Source: Listeria kieliensis (GTDB lineage: Bacteria; Bacillota; Bacilli; Lactobacillales; Listeriaceae). Taken from it: a stretch of DNA of 64,000 nt. Location of the stretch: positions 310,001 to 374,000 of the forward strand of contig NZ_LARY01000002.1 of assembly GCF_003369925.1 (NCBI RefSeq). Reading direction: 5' to 3'. Shown in pieces: positions 8,364 through 16,401 of the stretch. The notes under the pieces are model-generated. The model was not told where the DNA came from, made no database searches, and saw only the letters and a list, made by a program, of their open reading frames with translations. Made by a program: the position numbers and the translations under genes. The number at the start of each line of letters is the position of its first letter. The first letter of the stretch is position 1.

Positions 8364-8948
8364 CTATGACGTCTTGCTAGCCACAAGCAAATAAATCTTT
8401 TCATCGATCATCTGAGTATGACAATCCCCAAAGCCAGCTTTCTCCAAAGCACTAGTAAGCTTTTCCGCAGAAAGTCGAATATGGTGTGGCGGACCTCCAT
8501 CAGGCGTTTTTTTTTCTTCATATTCAATCACAGCAACGTCCCCGCCTGCTTCCGTTACCCGGAACAATTCGGCTAGCACCGCCTCTAAATCAGCAACCTC
8601 ATGCAAAATCAGCGAAGCGACTACATGCCGTACAGAACCATCTTCAAGTGGAATATCAGCGACATCCGCTTGAATTCGTTCCACATTCGACAGCCCCGCA
8701 GCTATCATTTTCTCACCAATTCGTTCAAGCATTTTCGAATCCGAATCAAGCGCAAAAATCTTCCCTTTCGTTTCTCCAGCCAAGGGAATCGTAAAAAATC
8801 CCGTCCCCGCGCCTAAATCCAAAAACGAATCATTCGGTGAAAAATTCGGAAGAGCTTGAATCAACTCATGTGCCCGAAACCCTTTCATGCGCTCCTTGTC
8901 ATCTAAAAACGCCGCCTTATTGTGAAAATGACCTTCGTGACCGCTCAT
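8364..8948 (-). CDS. Class I SAM-dependent methyltransferase
   Basis: The 194-residue protein has the SAM-binding motif FLDLGAGTGFFTIPLA, then IFALDSDSKML, and motif IV-like VVASLILHEV. It is UbiE-like and the substrate is unknown. It starts 14 bp after the ABC-F stop, has AGGAAGGTG upstream, and is probably the second gene of that attenuated operon. Confidence 0.85.
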   Translation of the reverse strand: MSGHEGHFHNKAAFLDDKERMKGFRAHELIQALPNFSPNDSFLDLGAGTGFFTIPLAGETKGKIFALDSDSKMLERIGEKMIAAGLSNVERIQADVADIPLEDGSVRHVVASLILHEVADLEAVLAELFRVTEAGGDVAVIEYEEKKTPDGGPPHHIRLSAEKLTSALEKAGFGDCHTQMIDEKIYLLVASKTS

Positions 8949-8962
8949 TTTGTCACACCTTC

Positions 8963-10477
8963 CTACAATTTAATTTCTCGATCCGTAAGACCTTCATAAA
9001 ATTTTTCTTCGTGTGAAACCAAGATGACGCATCCCTTATAGTTTCTTAACGCTTCCTTCAAAGCTTCCTTACTCGCCGTATCCAAGTGATTGGTCGGTTC
9101 ATCCAAAATCAAGATATTACTTTTCGTCAAAAGTAGCCGTGCCAGCTTAATTTTCGACTGCTCGCCTCCGCTCAAAGTCTTGACAGAGCGCGTAATATGC
9201 TCCGCCTTCATCCCACTTCTTGCAAGCACTTGCCGAATTTGCTTCGACGATAAAAGAGGAAATTCTGCTTGAATCAAGTCAAGCGCCGTACGATTCTCCT
9301 TCTCAAAGTGCAAATCTTGTTCAAAATAGCTAATTACCGCTCGGTTGGCAACATGAATTTTCCCAGAAATTTTTTCTCGTTCACCAAGAATGGTCTTGAG
9401 TAATGTGGACTTCCCGATGCCGTTAAATCCTGTAATGACCACCTTTTCATCCGAACGAATCGAAAAACTAACGGGGGAAAACAGCGGGTAATCGTACCCC
9501 ACTTCAAGATGATCCACGACAATGCTTTTCCCAACAATTTCTTGACTAGCTTCCGGAAAAGTAAACGCCGGCCGAACAGCCGATTCAGGTGCATCTAAGC
9601 GTTCCAAGCGATTCAACTGCTTCTCCCGACCACGCGCCATCTTCGAATTAACGCCAGCCTTGTTTTTTCGAATATAATTTTCCGTTTCCTCAATCATGCG
9701 TTGTTGCTTAACATACTGGCGCCGATATTCCTCATTCAAATGTTCCTTCTGCTTCACAAAATGCGAGTAAGATCCGTTGTATTTCCTAATTGTACCAAAT
9801 TCCACATCAAGAATCTGCTGTGCAATCTTTTCAAGAAAACCAACATCATGAGAAACAACAATAAATGTGCCAGGGAATTGAATCAATTGTTCGCTCAACC
9901 ACTCCACGTGTTCCTTATCCAAAAAGTTCGTCGGCTCATCCAAAACCAAAACTTGCGGCTTTTCAAGCAGCAATTTCGCCAAAATGATTTTTGCTCGCTG
10001 TCCACCACTCACTTGCGAAATCTTCCGGTCCATCCCGAGAGCATCAATCCCAAGTCCGCGCGTCGCTTGCTCAATCAGACGATCCGCCGCATAAAAATCC
10101 GATTGAATCAAGCGCTCCTGAATCCCAGCTGCCTTAAGCAAAGACTCGTCATCGCCAGCCATATAAAGCTCATTCATGCGCGCTTCCATTTCAAAATATA
10201 CAGTATACGCTTGTTCCAAATAAGCTTGAATCGTTAAATTAGGATCAATTTCCGCATACTGATCCAAGTGCGCCACTTCGGCTCTTTTCTGCCACTTAAT
10301 CTCACCAGAATCCGGCAAAATTTCACCAAGCAAAATTTTGATCAGTGTGCTTTTCCCAGCACCATTTTGCCCAACGACCCCAACATGCTCTCCTTGAAAA
10401 ATATCAAAAGAAGCATCCCTATATAAAGTTTTCTCTGGAACACTATAATTTAAATTTGCTACTGATACAACACTCAT
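8963..10477 (-). CDS. ABC-F ribosomal protection protein, VgaL/Lmo0919-like
   Basis: This soluble protein of about 504 residues has two ATPase domains: Walker A GQNGAGKST and GFNGIGKST, signatures VSGGQRAK and LSGGEQSK, and Walker B VLVLDEPTNFLD and ILILDEPTNHLD. A charged linker of about 80 residues joins them (EYRRQYVKQQRMIEE region). There are no membrane segments. ABC-F proteins of this class eject ribosome-targeting antibiotics or rescue stalled ribosomes. The ATG at 10475-10477 is chosen because GAGGAG lies five bases upstream; an in-frame ATG at 10498 has no such site. The leader with a uORF suggests drug-inducible attenuation. Confidence 0.85.
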   Translation of the reverse strand: MSVVSVANLNYSVPEKTLYRDASFDIFQGEHVGVVGQNGAGKSTLIKILLGEILPDSGEIKWQKRAEVAHLDQYAEIDPNLTIQAYLEQAYTVYFEMEARMNELYMAGDDESLLKAAGIQERLIQSDFYAADRLIEQATRGLGIDALGMDRKISQVSGGQRAKIILAKLLLEKPQVLVLDEPTNFLDKEHVEWLSEQLIQFPGTFIVVSHDVGFLEKIAQQILDVEFGTIRKYNGSYSHFVKQKEHLNEEYRRQYVKQQRMIEETENYIRKNKAGVNSKMARGREKQLNRLERLDAPESAVRPAFTFPEASQEIVGKSIVVDHLEVGYDYPLFSPVSFSIRSDEKVVITGFNGIGKSTLLKTILGEREKISGKIHVANRAVISYFEQDLHFEKENRTALDLIQAEFPLLSSKQIRQVLARSGMKAEHITRSVKTLSGGEQSKIKLARLLLTKSNILILDEPTNHLDTASKEALKEALRNYKGCVILVSHEEKFYEGLTDREIKL

Positions 10478-10515
10478 AATTTCTCCTCTTTTCTTCATAT
10501 CATGAAAGTAAAAAA

Positions 10516-10556
10516 TACAAAAAAACAGAAGGCAACATCAAATCGATGGCCTTCTG
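10516..10556 (-). terminator. Leader terminator 2 just upstream of the ABC-F gene
   Basis: CAGAAGGC and GCCTTCTG (10526-10556), extended by CATC/GATG, are followed on the minus strand by seven T. It lies only about 40 bp before the ABC-F start, so it must be bypassed for expression. Confidence 0.85.
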
Positions 10557-10560
10557 CTTT

Positions 10561-10598
10561 CCAAAACAAAAGGCTCTAGACAAAGCACGTCTAGAGCC
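10561..10598 (-). terminator. Leader terminator 1 (attenuator)
   Basis: A perfect 10-bp stem GGCTCTAGAC/GTCTAGAGCC is followed on the minus strand by TTTTGTTTT. Upstream leader bases GGAGCC (about 10652-10657) could pair with its 5' arm and act as antiterminator. Confidence 0.8.
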
Positions 10599-10617
10599 GT
10601 TATTATTTTCAAACCAT

Positions 10618-10681
10618 GTCGGTAAAAGCGGACACACCTAATAAACCTTATTGGTTAAACAGGGCTCCACTCTTTACCGAC
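10618..10681 (-). promoter_or_regulatory. Leader stem upstream of the attenuator
   Basis: GTCGGTAAAG on the minus strand (10672-10681) pairs with CTTTTACCGAC (10618-10628). The stem closes right after the uORF and encloses the possible antiterminator strand, so ribosome stalling on the uORF could shift the folding. Confidence 0.6.
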
Positions 10682-10690
10682 GGGGAAAAT

Positions 10691-10777
10691 TTATAACTGA
10701 TTAGCCTCTACACAACGCCTCGTCGCTTTCATTTGTGCAGAGGAAATTCTTTCAATAAATGGATATTGCTTTTGCAT
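10691..10777 (-). CDS. 28-codon leader peptide (uORF) of the ABC-F operon
   Basis: ATG at 10775-10777 has AGGAAG eight bases upstream, and the frame ends at TAA 10691-10693. The peptide starts MQKQYPFIERIS and is rich in arginine, glutamine and isoleucine. It lies between a near-consensus promoter and two terminators, the position expected of an attenuation uORF such as in the rli53/lmo0919 leader of L. monocytogenes. It is far too short to be an enzyme. Confidence 0.7.
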   Translation of the reverse strand: MQKQYPFIERISSAQMKATRRCVEANQL

Positions 10778-10802
10778 TTTTTACACTTCCTATTCGCTTA
10801 TC

Positions 10803-10832
10803 AATATAAACGAAGAAGTCACTTGCTGTCAA
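10803..10832 (-). promoter_or_regulatory. Promoter of the ABC-F leader
   Basis: TTGACA (10827-10832) and TATATT (10803-10808) on the minus strand are 18 bp apart. The -35 overlaps the stop codon of the upstream membrane-protein gene. Confidence 0.75.
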
Positions 10833-11236
10833 GCACCTTTTTGCTTTTTCAAGTAATAAATAAAAAATAAAAAGACTAAAAAAGCAACAAAAAGAAATCG
10901 AGCGATGGTTTTTGTTTGAATCATAAAAGTTCCACCAAGGTTTAAAATAAGTATTAGCAATGGAACAAAAATAAAAAAGACTATGGTGAAAAATCGATAT
11001 GAGAAAGCATTTCTTTCTTCTCGGTAGTGATGATTAAATTGACTCCCTTGTTGACCAGTATCTTCTTTTTTCAATAAAAAAAGAAGAACTGCTCCAATAA
11101 TCGTTAACAAAACTGTAACACTTTGGCTTAACAATTGTCTCCAAGTAATTATTCTACCGCCCATTATCAGTGCAAGAGCAAAGCCATAGACTAAAAAAAG
11201 GAAGAACAATCCACCATTTTTCCAATATTTTCTCAT
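10829..11236 (-). CDS. Small four-helix membrane protein, unknown function
   Basis: I do not recognise this 135-residue protein. It has about four hydrophobic segments (roughly residues 9-27, 37-54, 82-102 and 112-128) with a polar loop rich in Q, H, R and E between the second and third. The ATG has GGGAG seven bases upstream. No terminator separates it from the ABC-F leader promoter, so some read-through is possible. Confidence 0.6.
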   Translation of the reverse strand: MRKYWKNGGLFFLFLVYGFALALIMGGRIITWRQLLSQSVTVLLTIIGAVLLFLLKKEDTGQQGSQFNHHYREERNAFSYRFFTIVFFIFVPLLILILNLGGTFMIQTKTIARFLFVAFLVFLFFIYYLKKQKGA

Positions 11237-11352
11237 CCTTTGTCTCCCTTGCCTTTAACAAAATTGTGAATTTACTACTTTAGCTTACCGTCAATCCCCA
11301 CTTTTTGTATGTCACTTAGTTTCAGCAACCAATTTTAAATATGACAACTTCA

Positions 11353-11385
11353 TGAAAAAAGACAAAGCCAATGGCTCTGTCTTTT
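11353..11385 (-). terminator. Terminator of the PTS IIC gene
   Basis: AAAAGAC-AAAGCC pairs with GGCTCT-GTCTTTT around a three-base loop, with T on the minus strand. Confidence 0.7.
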
Positions 11386-11390
11386 AGCTA

Positions 11391-12470
11391 TCATTGAACT
11401 TCTATCCGCAAATCATCTTTCGCCGTCCACTTCATTCGTTTAAAGACCAAATGCACAGCAAAAGTAATGACCCCAGAGAGCATAACTCCAACACCAATAT
11501 AGACTAAAAATTCCGAAGTACTAGTAGAAAGAATGTTAAGAGGCGCAATCAGCGAATTAAGCCCTAGCCCTGCCAGTTCGTATGTAGAGCGAAAACCAAA
11601 ACCAACAGTGGCAATCGGTGCACAAATTGCTGCTGCAATGAATGGTGGAATAGCAAGTTGCGGATGAAGCGTTAAATTAGGAAATTGTACTTTTGGAGTA
11701 ATCAACCCTTGTGAAATATTTCCACCCAAATTATTTTCTCGGAACGACATGATTGTAAACCCAACAAACTGAGCCGTACAACCAATAAGCGCGGCGGCTG
11801 AGGAAACTGGATCCAACTGCAAAGCAATGGCAAGCGCTGCAGATGAAGCAGGTGTCATCAATAGTACACTCCACACAAGCGAGACCACGATAGAGCCGAG
11901 AATCGGACTGACAGTAACAGATTTTGCCATGAATGCACTCACTTGAAGCAACAATGGTGTTGTCACTGCCGCAAGTCCTAAACCAGCAACTCCCCCAACT
12001 AAAATAGATGAAAAAGGAATAAACACCATATCAAGGAAAGTTTTTCCTGTAATCCATTTTCCAACAAGCGCAGCAATGAGACCAGCCAAGACAGCACTAA
12101 TAGGTTGTCCTGTTACAAAAATCCCGCTACTTGCTGGCTGAAGCAACGTATGTCCTGTTGCAGTTACCGCCTGCATAGCATCACTTGTAAAATAAACTGC
12201 ATTTGCTCCAATTGTTGAAGCCACCATAGAACTAAAAATTACGAGCGTATTTCCTTTTAACTGATAAGCAATCCCTGCACCAAATGCCGGTGCTAGGAGC
12301 AACTTAGCTACAGTCCCAATGCTATGAAAAGCCGGCCAGTGAATAAAGTTACCGATTGTTTCGAATAGTAAGCCAATTCCAAGCATGACAAGTACAGCAT
12401 TAGAAACACCTGCAGCTACACGATAAACATACTCTTTAATTGTCAGTTTTTCTTCTTGTGTTTGTTCCAT
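11391..12470 (-). CDS. PTS-type IIC membrane protein (PTS_EIIC_2-like)
   Basis: The product of about 359 residues is very hydrophobic with some ten membrane segments. It contains the SSAALAIALQLDPVSSAAALIGCTAQFVGF region and the late APLNILSTSTSEFLVY typical of the uncommon PTS IIC family 2. No IIA or IIB domain or gene is nearby, so the substrate is unknown and it may not be phosphotransfer-dependent. ATG 12468-12470 is chosen because the upstream GTG lies inside AGAGGTG. Confidence 0.75.
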   Translation of the reverse strand: MEQTQEEKLTIKEYVYRVAAGVSNAVLVMLGIGLLFETIGNFIHWPAFHSIGTVAKLLLAPAFGAGIAYQLKGNTLVIFSSMVASTIGANAVYFTSDAMQAVTATGHTLLQPASSGIFVTGQPISAVLAGLIAALVGKWITGKTFLDMVFIPFSSILVGGVAGLGLAAVTTPLLLQVSAFMAKSVTVSPILGSIVVSLVWSVLLMTPASSAALAIALQLDPVSSAAALIGCTAQFVGFTIMSFRENNLGGNISQGLITPKVQFPNLTLHPQLAIPPFIAAAICAPIATVGFGFRSTYELAGLGLNSLIAPLNILSTSTSEFLVYIGVGVMLSGVITFAVHLVFKRMKWTAKDDLRIEVQ

Positions 12471-12579
12471 ATGTATCACCTCTTTATGTATATGAAAAAT
12501 ATCATATCACATTTTACCTGAATTGTCTAAATAATTTTTATAGATTAAAAATAAAATATTTTAAAACTAGTTTTCATAA

Positions 12580-12620
12580 AATAAAAGCAGGGAGTATTAA
12601 TGAATGCCATCCCTGCTTCT
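12580..12620 (-). terminator. Terminator of the Crp-like gene at 12.6 kb
   Basis: AAGCAGGGA pairs with TCCCTGCTT across a long loop, and TTTTATTTT follows on the minus strand. Confidence 0.6.
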
Positions 12621-12622
12621 GT

Positions 12623-13225
12623 TTATGCATAAGAAAAATGTTCAATTTCTGTTCGTACAAAATGAATGAAATGAATAGGATTTATTCTCAAATTCGTTTG
12701 ATGATGGTTACAACGTAACACTCTTTTTCTACTCAATTTAGAACATTCTTCCAATATAGCTGGATCACTCGAATCCAAGTTTAACTCTGTAAGCTTAACA
12801 TTAAGCATATACAACCATGGTAGTTTCATTTCTGCTAAAAATTGAATGATAGCAGCTTTTAACTTCCATGATGAATTCTGCGGTTTGAGTAAATGTTCTG
12901 CCCACCTTGCTTCCTTGCAAAGCCCTTCTAAAAGTAAAGTCCGAATAGTTTCCCCTTCAGGACCAAGCTCTTGTAAAAATTCCTGCGCTACTTCCCACAC
13001 TGTTGCATCGGTCACAGCCGTATAGCTAATCATTTCTTGGCATAAAATATCATCTTCAATATAAAAAACATGGCCATACTGTTCCGAAGAAGTACACAGT
13101 GCTCCATCGTCAACTAAGTAAAAATTTTTATCAACAGAAATCGATTCCCCAGGAGCCAAATAGCAGATGCGAACATGTTCTTGAAAAGAAGGAAGATCAG
13201 CAAAGCTAAAGATTTTCTTTTTCAA
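12623..13225 (-). CDS. Divergent Crp/Fnr-like regulator
   Basis: The 200-residue protein follows the Crp plan loosely: a short beta-roll (FYLVDDGALCTS to VTDATVWEV), a long dimer helix near residues 80-110, the segment SSWKLKAAIIQFLAEM, and a C-terminal helix-turn-helix-like stretch VKLTELNLDSSDPAILEECSKL. The segment SSWKLKA resembles SSLAYKLLFEISRLM of the Crp-like protein at 17.3 kb. It starts with TTG after GGGGG and lies just downstream of the WxL genes, which it may control. The assignment is by fold resemblance only. Confidence 0.5.
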   Translation of the reverse strand: MKKKIFSFADLPSFQEHVRICYLAPGESISVDKNFYLVDDGALCTSSEQYGHVFYIEDDILCQEMISYTAVTDATVWEVAQEFLQELGPEGETIRTLLLEGLCKEARWAEHLLKPQNSSWKLKAAIIQFLAEMKLPWLYMLNVKLTELNLDSSDPAILEECSKLSRKRVLRCNHHQTNLRINPIHFIHFVRTEIEHFSYA

Positions 13226-13268
13226 AATGCATCCCCCTAAACTTTCTTTTAAAAATTAGTTAATAGAA

Positions 13269-13301
13269 ATCCCATAGCTCTCATTTCAAAAGCTATGGGA
13301 T
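13269..13301 (-). terminator. Terminator of the WxL operon
   Basis: A perfect 11-bp stem ATCCCATAGCT/AGCTATGGGAT sits just past the DUF916 gene. The T tract is weak. Confidence 0.6.
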
Positions 13302-13306
13302 CCAGT

Positions 13307-14338
13307 TTATTTACCTTTCGATTTACGCTTCAACCGATAAATCAAATAAGAAATAATTGCTAACAAAATAATAATAACAATGCTACCCACTAAAACATAG
13401 ATCCACGTATAATCTTTCTCTAGTTGAACTGCTTTATTATTAAAATCCTTTGCTTCTTTATCTTGAATCGTAAATTCCTTATTCAAGATCCACTTTTTGT
13501 CACCTATCTTAGCAACTCCCTTAAACACATATTTACCTGGTTTAAAAGGCTTATTATCCAATCCCACGCCAAAATTAAAATTAGAATTTGGTGCCATACG
13601 CAAGTTTTTCTGTACAGTATGATAGAGGGCATCCGATTTACCTTTTTTATAAATTTTTGCTTCAATCGTCATATCTTTGATAATCGCCGCTTGGTCATTT
13701 TGGATGTTTGCACTAATAGCATTTCTAAAATTGATTTGTGTGGGCTTTACCGAATTTAACACTAAGTTAGGCTTCACTTGTTTATCCGTTTCAGTCAACT
13801 GCACACCAATAGTATATGCATACCGATTGATAATTTGATTTTCATTTTTCTTGTCTTTGGTCTTATTGCTGTCATCTTCTTTTTCTGTAAAGTAAAGGCC
13901 ACCCAAAACAACTCCGTCAAATAACTGATTCGGCATCTTCAAATGCACTTTCACTTTTTGACTAGTTCCAGATTTGAGCTTAGCTTCTTTCTGAACTTCA
14001 GCAATCTTTTTAAAATCAACTTTCAAACTTGAATCTTTCTTTTTTCTAGGGCCACTGTACTCTACAACACCATTATCATTTGTAATCGCTGTATTAGCTT
14101 GAATCTCAACCGTAACATCTTTTTTAGTATCATTTCGAAGCTCTACCTCAATATCTTGCTTTTGTCCCGGTTTCATTCTTAAATCAAAATAAGTTTGTGA
14201 CTTATCAACCTGATTCTCCGGAATAATAGCTTGCACAGCAAAATTCATTTCTGCAGCCGCAGCTGGTTTAGCTAAAAGAAGCACACTTGCCAAACCAACT
14301 ACAACTAAAGCAATGATTTTTTTAATCTTTAATTTCAT
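13307..14338 (-). CDS. WxL-interacting protein (DUF916/DUF3324)
   Basis: The 343-residue protein has a signal peptide (cleavage near PAAAAEMNF), an N-terminal DUF916 peptidoglycan-binding-like domain (about 30-155, with YFDLRMKPGQ), a DUF3324 host-binding-like domain (about 165-300) and one C-terminal membrane helix (about 315-337) ending in an RLKRKSKGK tail. Such proteins hold WxL proteins at the cell wall. It lies 21 bp after the WxL gene in the same operon. Confidence 0.9.
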   Translation of the reverse strand: MKLKIKKIIALVVVGLASVLLLAKPAAAAEMNFAVQAIIPENQVDKSQTYFDLRMKPGQKQDIEVELRNDTKKDVTVEIQANTAITNDNGVVEYSGPRKKKDSSLKVDFKKIAEVQKEAKLKSGTSQKVKVHLKMPNQLFDGVVLGGLYFTEKEDDSNKTKDKKNENQIINRYAYTIGVQLTETDKQVKPNLVLNSVKPTQINFRNAISANIQNDQAAIIKDMTIEAKIYKKGKSDALYHTVQKNLRMAPNSNFNFGVGLDNKPFKPGKYVFKGVAKIGDKKWILNKEFTIQDKEAKDFNNKAVQLEKDYTWIYVLVGSIVIIILLAIISYLIYRLKRKSKGK

Positions 14339-14359
14339 ACTATCCCTCGTTTACATTTA

Positions 14360-15118
14360 TCAAGCTGGTGAATCCGTTAACGTCCAAGTTAATTTTGTCG
14401 TGTATAATCCTTTTACTTTTTTTGCTTTACCTGGTACAACTAACTCAATACTTTTCTTTGCTTCGTCGTTATCTTTACCAAAGTAAGCAAACCAAGTACC
14501 AGTACCCTCGTTAGCAAGCGCACTCACTACCTCTGAACCACTTGTTAAACCAGGAGTTAATTTTATATCTTGATGTACAGTAGGGGCCGTACCACCATCA
14601 TTCGAGTTTGAAGAACCATTTTTTAAAGTAAGCTCTGCGCCATCAAGATAATCTTTTCCGTTTTCATTTTGAAATTGTTCATTTTGTGTAACAGATAAAC
14701 GCCATCCTGTATTACTACCACGTTTATCTGTAACTTGAACAAAGTTTGGTAAATCAATATCACTTCCAGAACTTTGATCTACCACATGGTCTAGATCAGC
14801 ATAGTAAACTTCCGTTGTTCCAGATGTTTCCTGAGATAAAAATCTAAAATTCGATACATAATCAATACTTAATGGACCAGCAGTACCTTTTTCATGCTCA
14901 TCTTCATCCTTTGGTACAATCGGTTTGGTTGGATCTGGATTAAGAGGATTTTGCGGCAATTCAGTATTATGATTCACCGTAAACTGAATAGTTCCGACCG
15001 AGTTCATTTGACCTCCGTGTTCCCCTTCCTCAGCTGCATGTACAGTTAAAAATGGTGTTCCTGTTACTACTAATAAGCTGGCTAAACCAGAAATTGTAAC
15101 GATTTTCGTTGTTTTCAT
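14360..15118 (-). CDS. WxL-domain surface protein
   Basis: The 252-residue secreted protein has a signal peptide cut after TVHAAEE, a proline-rich NPDPTKPIVP linker, and a C-terminal WxL domain. The two hallmark motifs are GWRLSVTQ near residue 138 and LTWTLTDSPA at the very end. WxL domains bind peptidoglycan non-covalently. It precedes the DUF916 gene and follows the decayed WxL paralogue. The ATG has GGGAGG upstream. Confidence 0.92.
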   Translation of the reverse strand: MKTTKIVTISGLASLLVVTGTPFLTVHAAEEGEHGGQMNSVGTIQFTVNHNTELPQNPLNPDPTKPIVPKDEDEHEKGTAGPLSIDYVSNFRFLSQETSGTTEVYYADLDHVVDQSSGSDIDLPNFVQVTDKRGSNTGWRLSVTQNEQFQNENGKDYLDGAELTLKNGSSNSNDGGTAPTVHQDIKLTPGLTSGSEVVSALANEGTGTWFAYFGKDNDEAKKSIELVVPGKAKKVKGLYTTKLTWTLTDSPA

Positions 15119-15170
15119 TGCTGTTCCTCCCTAAATTCTTACTTACAATAATTTTTCTTCTTTAAAAACT

Positions 15171-15785
15171 TAACTGGTGAATCAATGAATATCCAAGTTA
15201 ACGTTGATGAATACGTTGCATCTTTGATTCTTCTTTGATGTTCCCGGGACAAAAAGTTGTATTCTACTTGTATCCTGATTGATTATTATCAAAGCTTGCA
15301 ATCCAATTTACCATAACAGTATCTTATTTCACTGAAAGAACACTTTGTGAATCTCCTGAAGTTCTGACTTTTCAAACGTTAAGATAGTTTTGGAGATTAT
15401 TTTACTGTATGATATGATACTACTTGATTATCTTTCGTCGTTTTTACGACTAGGTTTGTTAAGCCAAAGTAAATTCCTTTAATGCTTTTGAATCGTTTAT
15501 AATAAAGGAATTCTTTCACACTGCTCCGATCAATTAATTTCCCAATAAAAATTCGGATATAAGCATACTTCATGAACCCACAGCCCTAAAGCTAACCTCT
15601 TGATCTATTAGCGTTAATGGTTTATCAGCATTTAGATCATTCAAGTCAAAAGGAGCTACGGGGGAGTCGTCTTCAGAAAAAGCAACTTTCCCCGATTGTA
15701 TTCCTGCTAATATCAGCAGCTACTGAAACTAACTACTTGTACTGAACACAATAGAATAAGTTAAGCCTATTTTCTGTAAACCCAT
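15171..15785 (-). pseudogene. Decayed WxL-domain protein gene
   Basis: No intact frame exists, but frame-by-frame reading shows WxL remnants in the right order: a signal-like start at 15785 that soon hits TAG, the N-terminal GKVAFSEDDSPVAPFDLND, then VNWIASFDNNQ, RIQLFVPGTSKK, and after a frameshift IKDATYSSTLTWIFIDSPV. These match the intact neighbour (TWFAYFGKDND, SIELVVPGKAKK, LTWTLTDSPA). At least two frameshifts and several stops are present. It sits between the LPXTG gene and the intact WxL gene. Confidence 0.85.
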
Positions 15786-15789
15786 CACA

Positions 15790-16122
15790 TCATCCATTCC
15801 TTCTTTGCTTCGAAACATTTAACAGCAAAATTCCATATATTAAAAGAATTCCACCGTACAAAAGGTTTCCTGTAGACAGTGAATCTCCTGTCGTTGGAAG
15901 CTTAGACACTTCTGGTTCAAAAGTTGGGCGTTCTGCACTTGGGATAACAAAATGTGACTCAGGCTTGGGCCCATTCGGAGTAAGTCCTCCCACTGGAGGA
16001 ATATAAGTTTTATCAAACTTTATACTCGCTTCACTATCCATGCTAGCCGCAATTGCACCAATTGGGACGCTTAAGAATATAATCACTAATACAACGCAGA
16101 CAACTCTATAAATATGTTTCAA
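15790..16122 (-). CDS. Small LPXTG-anchored protein of the WxL operon
   Basis: The 110-residue protein has a signal peptide (IFLSVPIGAIAAS), a short proline-rich middle and a sorting signal: LPTTG, a hydrophobic helix LLYGGILLIYGILLL and a KQRRNG tail, so sortase should attach it to the wall. Small LPXTG proteins are standard first members of WxL gene clusters. It starts with TTG after GGGGG and is the first gene after the predicted activator-dependent promoter. Confidence 0.88.
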   Translation of the reverse strand: MKHIYRVVCVVLVIIFLSVPIGAIAASMDSEASIKFDKTYIPPVGGLTPNGPKPESHFVIPSAERPTFEPEVSKLPTTGDSLSTGNLLYGGILLIYGILLLNVSKQRRNG

Positions 16123-16257
16123 TTTTCAGCCCCCTTTTGCAGGTAGTTTCTCGGACATATTGTTAATGAAACAAGTAAAGTGTCCGCTTTTACTCCACTT
16201 CCTTTCCTCTTTACAATTCTGTTTTAGTGCACAAACTATCATCATTGTTGTTACTCT

Positions 16258-16305
16258 ACTAGTATAAAAGGAAATCCCTCTCCCTCTATGTTACTTTGTA
16301 TCGCA
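16258..16305 (-). promoter_or_regulatory. Promoter with Crp/PrfA-like operator upstream of the WxL operon
   Basis: On the minus strand the -10 is TATACT (16261-16266) with no good -35. The plus-strand motif TGTTACTTTGTATCG (about 16290-16304) is centred about 43 bp upstream of the predicted start point. The same motif recurs at 17222-17236, 20231-20245 and 27547-27561. Confidence 0.55.
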
Positions 16306-16351
16306 AGAAAACTGTTTTGTTTACAAATTTATGAACGTTTCTCCATTTCAC

Positions 16352-16393
16352 ATAAAAGAAGCGCAAGCTGTTTTTACAGCTTGCGCTTCTTTA
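16352..16393 (-). terminator. Terminator of the SDR gene at 16.4 kb
   Basis: A 17-bp perfect stem (AAAGAAGCGCAAGCTGT with its complement) and TTTT on the minus strand. Confidence 0.9.
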
Positions 16394-16401
16394 TTTCAAA
16401 T

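Noticed and set aside
9701-10237. 178-codon open frame on the plus strand
   Set aside because: It is antisense to the ABC-F gene, has no ribosome site, and its basic, Leu/Asn/Gln/Ile-rich composition is what the reverse strand of a real gene gives.
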